From Nannochloropsis salina CCMP1776 (taxonomy: Eukaryota; Sar; Eustigmatophyceae; Eustigmatales; Monodopsidaceae): a stretch of 64,000 bases of DNA. The DNA lies in the NCBI GenBank assembly GCA_004565275.1, contig SDOX01000005.1, forward strand, positions 170,051-234,050, given 5' to 3'. The notes under the pieces are model-generated. The model was given only the letters and a program-made list of their open reading frames with translations, did not search any database and was not told the origin of the DNA. This document shows positions 1 through 10,917 of this stretch, in pieces; within the stretch, counting starts at the first letter, position 1; every line of letters begins with the position of its first letter. The translations under genes and the position numbers were made by a program.

Positions 1-1409
1 AGAGGAGGAGTCTGAAGAAGAAGGGAGAGAAGAGCCAACGAGGCAAGGCAGGGAGGACAATAAAAGAAAAAGGAGGCAAACAGAGGAGGCTGGAGTAGGC
101 AAGCCGCACCTCTTTTTGAAAGACAGCCTCCGGGGCGGCGGTGGAGTCGATGCAGGAGGCTTTGATGGAGATAACGACGTGCCCGCCGTTCTTGAGGAAG
201 TAATGGGAGTTCAACGAGACAATACGGGCTTGGTCTGGCTGTGCCACGTCCGCAAAAATCGTGTCCACCATGCCGACTGCATAGCGAGGGAACAGAAAGA
301 GAGAGAGGGTCAGCGTCATTGTGGAAGGCGCAAGCCAGAAGCAAAGTCGACAGAGAATGTCCCGCCCTTCCCCCCCGCCTCCCCCCACGCCCTCCCCCCC
401 GCCCTCCCCCCTCGCCCTCCCCCCGCCCTGACCTAGCATCCGGTACTTCAAAGGGTGCCGCGCGTCCTCCACAATGGGAATCACATTGGTCCGAAGCTTG
501 GCCATGTTGATCAGATCCCGCCCCGGCCGGTGGGAGAACTCCACCGCGTAGACACAACCTGCGGGGCCGACAATGTCCGAGACGTGGCTGACGGTCGTCC
601 CGCTCGCGGCGCCCAGGTATAGGACCTTGCTCCCCGGTTTCATCCATATATGATCCACCCCGCCCAAGATGGCAGCGGCCAATTTGGAGCGGAAAGGGTT
701 CCAGACCCGGTATTCTAGCTTCGTGGCCACGCCCTCCGGTCCCGGGGGCCCTTCCACCTGGATGCGTTTCTCGCCGTACACGTCTTTGCCGGGCGTGCTG
801 TTCAAGGTCACCAGGGCATCCTCTTTACTCCGGGCAATGAACACGCCCTCATGACGATGGGCTTCGATGATCACCTTGGCCCCCCCTTTCATCCCCCCTC
901 CCCCTCGCCCTCCCCCTCGCCCTCCCCCTCGCCCTCCCCCCCGTCCTCGAGGAGCTCCCCGGCCCCCTCCACGACCACCTCGCGCCCCTCCCCTCCAAAG
1001 CCACGACCGCCCCCGCCTCTCCCGCCCCCACCAAAGCCTCCTCCACCACGACCTATCACATTGAGAATTAAGGGAAGGGGAAAAAGTAGAGTTTGGGACT
1101 CAGATGGGGCCTTGTGGTTTTGATTTGGGGTTTTCTCACCGGCGCCGTGAGAGTTGCTACGTAGACACGCTTTACTGATAGCAAGAACCCGATCGCACCA
1201 AACAACAGCAATTTTTTGAGTTCAGGCACAATATTCAGTCTCCTCGTATGGACATTCAAGGAAAAGAAATTCGTTCCATCCATCGGAAAGGGAGTTCAAG
1301 GCCACAGGGTCATATGGAAGGGAGAGGAGCGTAGCGTACCTCGACCGCCTCCACCACCGCCGCGAAAGCCCCCCCCTCCACGCCCACGGCCACCTCCTCT
1401 GCTCATCAT
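1..1409 (-). CDS. Fibrillarin, rRNA 2'-O-methyltransferase (3' part outside window)
   Basis: Fibrillarin is the box C/D snoRNP methyltransferase that 2'-O-methylates rRNA in the nucleolus. Exon 1 (1409-1340) starts with ATG and encodes a Gly/Arg-rich GAR segment ([20 protein letters not shown]). Exon 2 (1052 or 987 down to 433) carries more GAR sequence, then the family core: [27 protein letters not shown], the SAM-binding [20 protein letters not shown] and [13 protein letters not shown]. Exon 3 (276-110) continues [20 protein letters not shown] and [17 protein letters not shown], ending KE before a GTGCGG donor; 109-1 is probably intron, and the last 30-40 residues lie outside. The reading frame in exon 2 is one base short between about 1052 and 988 (see findings). 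The gene is head to head with PABP. Identification is secure; the GAR-region structure is not. Confidence 0.93.
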
Positions 1410-2555
1410 GATGATCCCTTTACAGCTGTTTCCACACTATTCTCGTGGAGATCTGTGCGTCAGGCCCGAGGGGGAGAAGAGTGATGAGGGGTGGTCACGA
1501 ATGGATAGTCGAGAGGTTGGGGGGCGACGAGGCAAGAGGTTAGGATGATGGATGACCCGGGCACGAAATTTAAACACACAGAGACAAACAAATTGTTTCC
1601 ATGGATTTGCATGCAAATGAATTGGCATCCACACCCAGTCGCCTAATTCGGTCGAGTGGTCATGGCTTGACTCTCTCCAATTCCTCCATTTCGCTTCTTT
1701 GTTCGTAAGATACTTTCCGCCCGCCCTCCCTCCCTCCCTCCCTCCCTCCCTCCCTCCCTCCCTCCCTCCCTCCCTCCCTCCCTCGATGGAGGAGAGGGGG
1801 TGACGCGTCGTCCTGCCACTTTTGTGTGGCACCCTTTAAGATACCACCACATCCACCAGCTTTTTCACATGTGCATGCGAGACACACATTGCATGAGGGA
1901 CGCGAGAAGGGAAGAAAGCGCGGAGGTGTCGTGTAAGACGCTTTAGTGTTGCATCATCCGTCCTCTCTCAGCCACAGAAAAAGCCCTGGGGGGCGGCAGA
2001 GAAGCGAGGCTCATCTCATCTATGGCCCACGGGGCCGGAGTTCTTTTTCGACGCGATCGTAGAGTTTTCGGGACTCATTCTTGTTATGATTGCAGTCCAT
2101 ACAGGAGAATTGTGTACATGGACTGAAGGTCCGCCCTGTTAATTGAAAAGCTTGTCCTCACAGTCATCAACCCTCGTGTGTTGCGTTATGGGAACGGAAT
2201 GGCCATGACGTGACATGTTGTGAAAATCATCAGGATCACCATTCCTCCCCTCAGCGCATGATTTTATAGGCACATTAAGAGCCATATTACCTAGACATCC
2301 TCCTGACATGCATAGAGGAGGCTTTAGCCCTCAAAAGGGGGCGCGATCCTTACCTTGCGTAGGGTCCGGGAATCTTAGGCATCACGATTGGCTCCTTGTC
2401 TTCAGAATGCCAGGCTGTACGCCCGCGGATGGCCAACACGTGGACTTACAAACATTTCGATATATTTCTTCTTGTGTCACAGGGGCGTTCTCCTATAACC
2501 TTACAAACCCAAAAAAACCGAAAAGACCAAACTTAACCACCCAAAAAGACGAACC
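1410..2555. promoter_or_regulatory. Shared divergent promoter region, fibrillarin / PABP
   Basis: This 1.15-kb stretch separates two divergent start codons, fibrillarin (-) and PABP (+), and has no convincing gene. It contains the 61-bp CCCT microsatellite at 1724-1784 and, about 170 bp before the PABP ATG, an inverted CCAAT box (ATTGG at 2386). The A/C-rich leader just before the PABP ATG (about 2505-2555) looks like a 5' UTR. Co-regulation of the two genes is inferred from geometry only. Confidence 0.5.
1724..1784. repeat. (CCCT)n tetranucleotide microsatellite
   Basis: About 15 uninterrupted copies of CCCT on the + strand (GGGA on the other). It is the longest pure non-coding copy of the tetranucleotide that recurs throughout the window in introns and coding DNA. 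The G-rich strand has runs of three G spaced by single A, so it could fold as a G-quadruplex. Confidence 0.95.
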
Positions 2556-5500
2556 ATGGACGCAGCTACTGCCAACGCAAACACTGGAATGAACGGCGGC
2601 GCTAACATGCCTGCCCAAGGTGCAGCGGCTGGAACTGGGGCTGGCTCTGGTGCTCCCATGTACGGGAATGTACGCTCTGCTTCTCTCTATGTGGGTGACT
2701 TGGCCCCCTCCACCACGGAATCGCAGCTTTTCGAGGCCTTTTCGCAGGTACGGCGACGCATCAAGGGAGGAAAACGGGCAACCATGCGGCGCACATCGTG
2801 GTGTTGGTCATTATGGGATGGAAACGGAGGGGTGGAGGACGAAGATAATGGAGGAAGGGCGGAAGGAGGGAGGGAGGAAGGGAAGGTGTTGCCTCACTCC
2901 GGTCGTCCCCGCCTGCCTTTCGTCTCATGTTCTCCTGACGTTTCCCCCTGACTGTGCACAGATTGGAAAGATTCAGTCGATTCGTATCCTTCGTGACGCC
3001 ATCACGCGTCAGTCCCTCGGGTAAGCAGAGACTTTCTCCTGCGTGTTTTCCGCCCTCTTTTCACAGCCTCCTCCCTTCCTCATGACACCGTTTTTGTCCC
3101 TCCTTTTTCTAGGTACGCCTACGTGAACTACTACGATACCATGGACGCAGAGCGGGCCATCGACGTGTTGAATTTCCAACCCATCAACGGGCGTCCCTGC
3201 CGGGTCATGTGGGTGCAACGAGACCCCTACCTTCGTAAGACCGGCGTGGGGAACATCGTCATCAAGAACCTCCACCCCACCATCGACAACAAGACGCTCT
3301 TCGACACCTTTTCTGTCTTTGGGAACATCTTGTCCTGTAAGGTGGTGACGGACGAACACGGACAGTCCCGGGGCTTCGGCTTTGTCCATTTTGACTCGGA
3401 GGTGAGGAACTTCGCGCCTTTCCCTCCCTCCCTCCCTTCCTCCCTTTCTCCCTCCTCCCGTTGCTTCCCCTTCGAGAACAAGGCTGATTCTATACAGGAA
3501 TCAGAGGCGCTTGCTCCCAAGCCTTTCATTTCAACCGTGCTCACCCCCGCCCCCCCTCCGTACCCTCCCGTTCTCCCTCTTCCCCCTCCCTCCTTCCCTC
3601 CTTCCCTCCTTCCCTCCTTCTTCTCCCCCCTCGCCCAGGCCTCTGCGCAAGGCTGCATCGCCGACGTGAACGGGAAGATCATCGGGGGTCAAGAGGTGGT
3701 GGTGGAGCCCTTCAAGCGAGGACACAAGGTCGAGGCCTTGTGGACGAACTTGTACGTGAAGAACGTGCCCCTGGATTGGGATGACGCCCGGTTTAAGGTG
3801 AGTGCAAGCAGGGATCCGGCAGGCTGATCCGGTAGGGGCGGGGCGGTGGTCTCGTTGGGACCTCGGGACAATCGAGGGGTTTACCGTGAGGAGATGGATG
3901 AGCTCATGGCGTACCCCTAACCCTAACCCTCCCTCTCCCTCCCCTCCCTCTTTCTCAGTCGGAATTCGAAAAGTACGGTGAGATCACCTCTGCGGTCCTG
4001 CGCAAGGTGGACGAGTCGGAGGTAGACGAACAGGCGGACGACGAGGAGGAGGAGGAGGAGGAGGGCGCGGGGGCCGAGGAGAAGGAGGGGAAGACCAAGG
4101 AGGAGAAGGAGAAGGAGGGGGAGGAGAAGGGCGAAGGCGAGGGGGAGGAAGCGAAAGAGGGGGAGGAGGAGAAGGAGAAGAAGAAGAAGGAGGAGTCGAA
4201 ACCAGCCGTGCTCCCAGGCACCAAAAACCGGGGTTTTGGCTTCGTCAACTTCGTCGAGCACGAGGCAGCGAAGAAGGCGATGGAGGAGATGAACGGGAAG
4301 AAGGTGCGAGGGAGGGAGGGAGGGAGGGAGGGAGGGTGGGCGGGAGGGAGGACGGGAGAGAGGAGGAGATGTCTGTCTTTCACGCCTTACGGTACGCACG
4401 CGATTTCATCCTCCCCTCGCCTCCTCCCTCTCTTTCCCTCCCTCCCTCCCTCCCTCCTCCCCTCCTTCCAGTTCCCGGAGGCCGGGTCCACCGAGGCGGA
4501 CAAGGAGATGTACGTGCGGCGATTGCAGACCAAGAAGGAGAGACAAAAGGAACTGCGCGACAAGCATGCCCTAATCAAAAAGGAGCGTCTGACGAAGTTC
4601 CAGGTAGGGGGCGGTCGAAGGAAAGAGGGAGAGGGAAAGGGAGGGAAGGGGGGAGGGAGGGAAGGAGGGAAAGAGGGAGGGGAACTCACATTATATGGGG
4701 CGACGCTGATCTTCCTCTCCGCCCTCCCTCCCATCCTCCCTTACTCGTTCCCGTCCGTCTTCACCGCAGGGGTGCAACCTCTACATCAAAAATCTGGACG
4801 AGTCTCTCGACGACGAATGGTTGCGCACGAACTTCGGCAAATTCGGCACCATTACCTCCGCGCGTGTCATGCGTGATCCGGTGCGTGCCCTCCCTCTCTC
4901 CCTCCCTCCCTCGCTCTCTCCCTCCCTCCCTCCCTTTCTTACTTCCGATCCCCTTCCCCCGCTTTGATGCAAGCGACCAGCCCAAGTCATCCTTCTCTCT
5001 TCTTCCTCTCCCTCCCTCCCTCCCTCTCTCCCTTTCTCCCTCCCTCAGAACACGGGCGCCTCGAAAGGCTTCGGCTTCGTCTGCTACTCCACGCCCGAAG
5101 AAGCCTCGGCCGCCATCCAGAAGATGAACAACAAGATGTTCGTGGGGAAACCCGTCTACGTGGCCCTTTCCCAAGTCGCGTCCCAACGCCGGGAAATGCT
5201 CGCCGTCTCCTTCCAACAACAACAACAACAACGGGGTATGATCCCCCCCATGCAAAACGCCCCCTTTTACCCACCACCGGCGGGGATGGGGATGCAGCAG
5301 CCCCCGTACCTGTCCATGGGCCCATACGGACAGCCCATGCGCGGCCCGGGTGGAATGTTGCCACAGCGAGGAATGCCGTTGAATCCGGGTAAGAGCTCGG
5401 CGCGGGGCTTGGAGTGGGGCACAGGGATGGTCTTGGGGATAAGATGGGGGGTTCTTGGGGGGAATGTAGGGGAAAGGCTCAGGGGAAAGGATTGCCGGGG

Positions 5501-6618
5501 GGAAAAGGACCTGTGAGGGTTAGGGTCAGGGCGAATGTGGACGGGCGATCCCATAGTTGCTGTGTAGTGCTGCCCCTGGTCGGGCTAAGAATCGGGTTGG
5601 GGTTAGGGTAAAGGCCTCCGTCTTCTTCTCCCTCTGCTCCCGCGGGACGGGGACCCCGGTCCCTGTGGCCTTGGGCTGGTCTGGGGATGGCTCGGGTGGG
5701 GAACTGGGATCAGAAGAAGACTTGCACGACCAGCTTTCCTTGATGACGGCGTCGTCCTACCTAGGCACCCGATGGCCGCCCGTTTCACCTCCCTCCCTCT
5801 TTCCCCCCTCTCGGTCTCGTTCTCTCCTGTAGGCATGATGCGGCCCATGTACCGCATGCCTGACTACCGGCGCCAAGACATGGGGGGAATGGAGGGCGGT
5901 CCGGGCGGGCTGATGGGCGGCCGACCGGGAGGACCAGGGGGGCCGAAACAGGCCTACAATCAGCGGCACCAAGGACAGCAACAGGGAGGAGGTATCCGGG
6001 GGCGGCAGCAGGGTCGGATGGTGCAGGCCGGACCTGGGGGGATGATGGGTGGGGGCATGCCGCAGCACATGCAGGCGCCGATGGGGGGTCCGGCGGAGGG
6101 AGGGTACCAGCATGCGCAGGAAGGCGTGCAAGGGGGAGCCCCGCAAGGAGGGGCGATCGACCCCACGCGTCTGGCATCGGCCTCGTTGGAGGAGCAGAAG
6201 ACGATTTTGGGAGAACAGTTGTACCCTTTGATCGTGCGACGGGAGCCTGAGTTGGCAGGGAAAATCACGGGGATGATTTTGGAGCTGGACAATACGGTAG
6301 GTCCAGGTCTTCGTATCATATCCGACCCTTTTGAATTTTTACATGGTCGTCTCTTTGCTCAGCTTGTTGGAAAACGCGACGCCTCTGACCGGTGGGGCGC
6401 AATTGTCCGCAACGAGTTGGGGACGATCCCGACGAGTCGCCCGGGCGTTCCCGTCCCTCCTCTCTGCCCCCCTTTTTCTCTGACGCACATCGCTTCTTCC
6501 CATATTTTAGGAAATCCTTCACTTGCTCGAATCCCCGGAGTCCTTGGACGAAAAAGTGCAGGAGGCGATCAAGGTGCTCCAAGAATTCAACACGCACGCC
6601 AAGGACGGCTCGGAGTAA
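2556..6618 (+). CDS. Polyadenylate-binding protein (4 RRMs + PABC/MLLE)
   Basis: Cytoplasmic poly(A)-binding protein, which coats mRNA tails and promotes translation. Exons: 2556-2747, 2962-3020, 3113-3401, 3639-3797, 3959-4303, 4472-4603, 4770-4880, 5049-5388, 5833-6296, 6511-6618, giving 732 residues; phases match at every junction. RRM1 starts at about residue 42 ([16 protein letters not shown]). RRM2 has [20 protein letters not shown] and [11 protein letters not shown]3 has [14 protein letters not shown] and [11 protein letters not shown]4 has [17 protein letters not shown] and [13 protein letters not shown]-rich linker follows, then the C-terminal PABC domain (about 640-730: [20 protein letters not shown], then exon 10 with a KVLQEF helix). 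RRM3 carries an unusual insertion of about 70 highly charged residues between RNP2 and RNP1. Introns 5 and 6 have G/A-rich 5' ends and C/T-rich 3' ends. Shares a divergent promoter with fibrillarin. Confidence 0.96.
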
Positions 6619-8065
6619 CGGGGGTGGACCGAGGCATGTGGAAAGGTCCTTGTGGTAGAGGGAAATCTGCACTGGGGAGATGCGGCAGGCTTTGTGTATG
6701 CGACTTGACGCGGTGTTATGGCAGACTACGAGGACAAGGGAGGTTGGTAAGGGACGGTGGGTGGAAGACTCGAGGGCGGTATGATTGTGTGACTGGACAC
6801 ACTCGTTTAAATGCTGGGGGGCCCTGGAAGGCATCTGGACATTAGAGATGTCTAGCGGATACTCACGGAGAAGGGTTACGGTTGCAGTATCACCCATTCT
6901 GCTTTTCATTCCATCCGAAGATACTATGTGCGCGATAGTTGTCTCTGCGTTGGAAACACCTCATGACGGAGATGATATTGGATGAAAGCAGTGGGATCTG
7001 AGAGATCAATTTGAGGCTCATGGAAGGGTCGTTGTTTGCCGACTCGCCTGCCTTTCATAGCCGGAGATGAGGCAACTCGAACAAGTGTGGGAGAGGGACG
7101 TTGTGGTGGACGGGGCGCACTGGCTTACCCCCAAATTCATATAGGCCACCTCGTTTGCGACTTTTACTATATAGTAAGGATAACAATTAGAGGAAACAGA
7201 AATGCCAGTGAGATATATGAGAGCCTGGGTGAGGGGTGACTTGGGGCTATGAAGTCAAACGGAGTTTTTCATTTTTAATCCACGACACCGAGCTAGACTC
7301 AGAAGAGCATGAATGAGGCAGCTGCAGAAAAACGAGAACAAAAAGAAAAAAATGCAATATTTTCCTCTTGCGATGCTATTTAGACACTTTGTGAAGTTCG
7401 TGATATAATAAAATGATATGAGATGCCTCCCCACGATGAAGGGACACGTCACGCCTCCTCCAGTTGTTTAAGCTTCATGACACGGAAAATGTTAGATTTA
7501 AGGCATCTTGATTTAATTGATTGAAATTCTTCCTTTGACCTATTTCAAAGCGTATGAGGATTTGATGATGATTTACTTAAAAAAATATGGAGGCATTTTA
7601 GAAATGATGATGTCGGCATGCGGGTGTGGCAAAGCCGTTTTTCAAAAGTTTAAAACCGGAGGAGAAACGGTTCACGCAACATTGCTTTCCAGTCTAGCTC
7701 ATTGTCCACCAACCTTGCGCCACTGAGAGGATCAGCTGGTGAGGAATAAATAAAGTAGACAGGGAGTATTAATCTACGTCAATAAGCGCTTTAAAATTTG
7801 CTCTGGTGAAGTAATGCATTCACAGTATCGTTGCCAAGGACGTAGGGAATTCCTTCTACTGCAACTCGCGGCTGTATTCCTTAATTTCACTCGAAACAGA
7901 TACAAAAAGCGAGTTGATCTCTTTCAAACATATTATTTGTATACGATGGTACCAATTATGAGAAAGCTTGCCCTGGTAAACCGAAATTTTATGCATATCA
8001 TAACTTACTAGCTTACCAACCTTACATCACCTCAGCACGCGCGGCCGTCATACCGTCGTAGGAAA
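6619..8065. other. Intergenic, PABP 3' region and expansin-like 5' region
   Basis: This stretch is 1.45 kb between two same-strand genes. It becomes AT-rich after about 7150. Small open frames here (for example 7517-7726) show no family similarity or codon bias that I recognise. I see no RNA gene. Confidence 0.6.
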
Positions 8066-9859
8066 ATGCGACTCTCTGGCCTCCACATTGGTTATTTCTG
8101 TGCAGTATCGGCCGTACAACTTGGCTTGATAGGCCTGGCGGAGGGTGCTGGGTCAGACGAATGGTTTATTAAGCCTATTCGCGGTCGGGTAAGTACGGTT
8201 TCTCAAAAAGAATGAGTGATTGAAAAGATGAAAGAGAATGTACAAATGAAGGAAACCAGCAAATCTTATTTTTCAAATATGTATTTTATTCTTCAATATT
8301 ATTTTTTATTGTCCATTCATGCCCTCAGTCAACCTACTATGGCAACTACGGAGGGGGGGGCGCCTGCGGTTTAGACCAGCCCGATGGCTCAGCAATTCCC
8401 GCCGAGGTGCGCTTTTGCAATTTACTCCCTCACGTTTGTGTTTTTGGTTGTTTTCCGGTGTTAGTGTTTAGTTTTAACATTCGTGTCCTCCATTTCCTCT
8501 TCACCCATCTGCAGATTCAGGGCATCGACTTTACAGTTGCCTTGGATCAGCCTCAGTTTAACGTGGGAGGATGCGGGATGTGCATTTTGCTGAACGGCAC
8601 AGGTGTTGGTGCAGGTGGGAACCCTGTCAATGGTATTTATACAGCGTTTGTGAACAATCTGTGTCCCGAGTGTGAGTATGGTCATCTGGACTTTGCGCTT
8701 CCTGGAGATGGTAGCTGGGAGATTGAGTGGTACGTAGAGTGCGAGGGGGAAAAAAAATACACGAAAGGTGCCCACAGGACGCGAAAAACATAAACTAGAT
8801 ATTCAAACACGGACTTCTATTTCCAAAATGGTGGGACGGATGCGCTCGTAGAGAGAGGAACGGGTGCTCCACGACCAACATATCTTCTCATTCCCTGCGG
8901 GCTTTGCATCGATGTACACGGACAGGAAAGCCATTCCCTGCGATGTGAGAGACCATAAAATACGATTTGTTTTCATGGTACGCACGGTCAAGGGCGCTTG
9001 CCGACCATTTCTGTCTCCTTCGAAACGCGATGAGGAAATTTCCCATTGTTTCCTCGCTGACCCCCGTTCCCCTTTCCAACCCCTTCTTTCTTCTTTTTGT
9101 TTCCAACTAAAGGGCTCGAATGACTTCTATTTAAAAGTGTCGACCCAAGCGTCGCGCTTCCCCACCAAAGCCCTGCGATTGAAAATAGGAGGGGAGTGGA
9201 GGGAGGGTTGGCCCGTGCACGGGTCCTACTTTGAGTTTCGGGACGGAGCTCCCTTTACATTTCCGATGGAAGTAGAAATTACGTCCGTTTTTGGAGAGGT
9301 TTTGACTGATCGGATCGAGTCCCTGCAGGTAGGGTCGCGAGAGAATAAGGCTTCCAGGATGGGAGATGGGTACGAGGGAGACATAGGGGGAAAAGGGCGC
9401 GATAGGTGCGCTGTGTAGATTGGAAAGGACATGAGTGTATCATGAAACGGTAATACGACGTTCAGCGACTGCATTTCAAAGCCCTTCTACTGCCTTGCAT
9501 GCCATTAGGGGGGGCCTAGCACCATCCAATACACGCTGCAAGCCGAAGAGCTGACATCAGAAATGACCAGGGGTGCCACCTGGGAGGGAGAGTCGGGCAT
9601 CGACGACGACCTCGAAGCATCGCCCACTACCCCAGACGAGAACCTCATGACGAAGGAAAGGATTGGGGAGGGTTTGGTGCCACGGAAGCTTGAAGAGTCG
9701 CGGAGGGATGTGGGAGGGGAGCCGACGCGAAGAGGAGCGAGAGAGGCGAATGAAAGTGATGCGTCAAACAAGCAATCTACATCACAGATTGGGAAAGCCA
9801 ATTTGGTGTCTTCCCAATCACGTCTACGCGGGATGAAAGCGAGCAACGAGCATCGATAA
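8066..9859 (+). CDS. Secreted expansin-like protein (DPBB + expansin C-terminal domain)
   Basis: Expansins loosen cellulose-containing walls non-hydrolytically. Exons: 8066-8188, 8329-8406, 8515-8729, 8926-8977, 9113-9328, 9509-9859; phases match; 344 residues. The N-terminus is a signal peptide (hydrophobic GYFCAVSAVQLGLIGLAEG). The double-psi beta-barrel part shows YYGNYGGGGACGLDQPDG, then GGCGMCILLNG, NNLCPECEYGHLDFALPGDG (matching the expansin CxxC and HFD-type motifs) and GSWEIEWKAIPCDV. The second domain has IRFVFMGSNDFYLKV and a typical beta-sandwich pattern (LRLKIGGEWREGWPVHGSYF). About 100 residues of charged, probably disordered tail follow. Given an extracellular start and this fold, a wall-modifying role fits, but activity is not shown. 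Alternatively it is a non-catalytic polysaccharide-binding protein. Confidence 0.85.
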
Positions 9860-10917
9860 TTAACAGCGGTATACATACATATAATATAAGAGCAAAAATG
9901 GATTTCAGCAATAGTAGGGTGCTTTCTAGCTGTCTTCGAGTGAACTTTTGGTCATAGGGTAAAATATGACACCACATGATGCAACCTAGACACACTCCAT
10001 AACTCAAGTTATTGCTACTTCACCTCTTTTTTCTTTTTTTCTTTTTGCTTGCCTATAGTGGACTTTAAAACATCACTTTTCGGTCTTTGTCGATTATTTT
10101 TTTTGCCATTTTTCGGGGGGGGACCGACAAATGCTGGTACTTGGAAACTAGAGTTTAATGTTCTGGAGTACCAAATGTCTCAGTCAGTGGCAATGTCCAT
10201 GGGTGATGTTTAAAGCGGAGGGTGGCAGTGGCTGGGGGTTACGCTTGTAGCTGAGCTTTCAAGATGGAGGGAAGGTCAATGCCAAAAACCGCGGACCGAC
10301 GTCAATCAAACATCGACTCAATCATAGCTCTGCTAAGCTTCTCATCGTGTTCGGAGCATGAGCGACACGGTCGCAAGGCCTCGGACCACCTTGTCCCGCA
10401 CGCAAACGTGGGCTATGTACGTGCCAGTTTTGGGTGGAGGGTCACGCGCATCCGTCTTCTCTCATGAGTTGCAAGTAGACAGCAACATCCCAAGGCGGGA
10501 CCCACTACGTAGCAAGACACACCTACACGCCTCTTTCATGGGGCATTGGAACGCATGGGATGTGACGCTGTCCCCCGGTGGCGGGACACGGGCGTGGTGA
10601 TTTGTTGTTTTATTTCCTGAGCAAGAGATGGGGATGCGCGGTTATGGCGAGGCTGATATTAGTGAGCTTGCGGCAAGCACTTTATCGCACGCACGGAGAC
10701 TACGACAAGACTCGGACATTGACCCGGTCACTTTCTATTCTTGACACAGATGCACAGGATGGGTAATGCCAGGCCATTGCCCACTGGGCTCAGCGCCTTT
10801 TGATGCGCTTTTCGTCTTCACGTTAAAGCCCTTCCAAGTGCTTTGTCGCGTACACGCCGGTAATACACCCAAATCGCGGGTGGTCAACCAACCGTTCCCT
10901 ATTCCTCTTCCAAGAAC
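9860..10917. other. Intergenic, expansin-like 3' region and Zn2Cys6 gene 5' region
   Basis: About 1.05 kb without a supported gene. Short open frames such as 10264-10467 and 10823-11092 are not recognisable. A T-rich run at 10024-10050 follows the expansin-like stop by about 170 bp and may lie in or near the 3' end of that transcript. Nothing else stands out. Confidence 0.55.
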
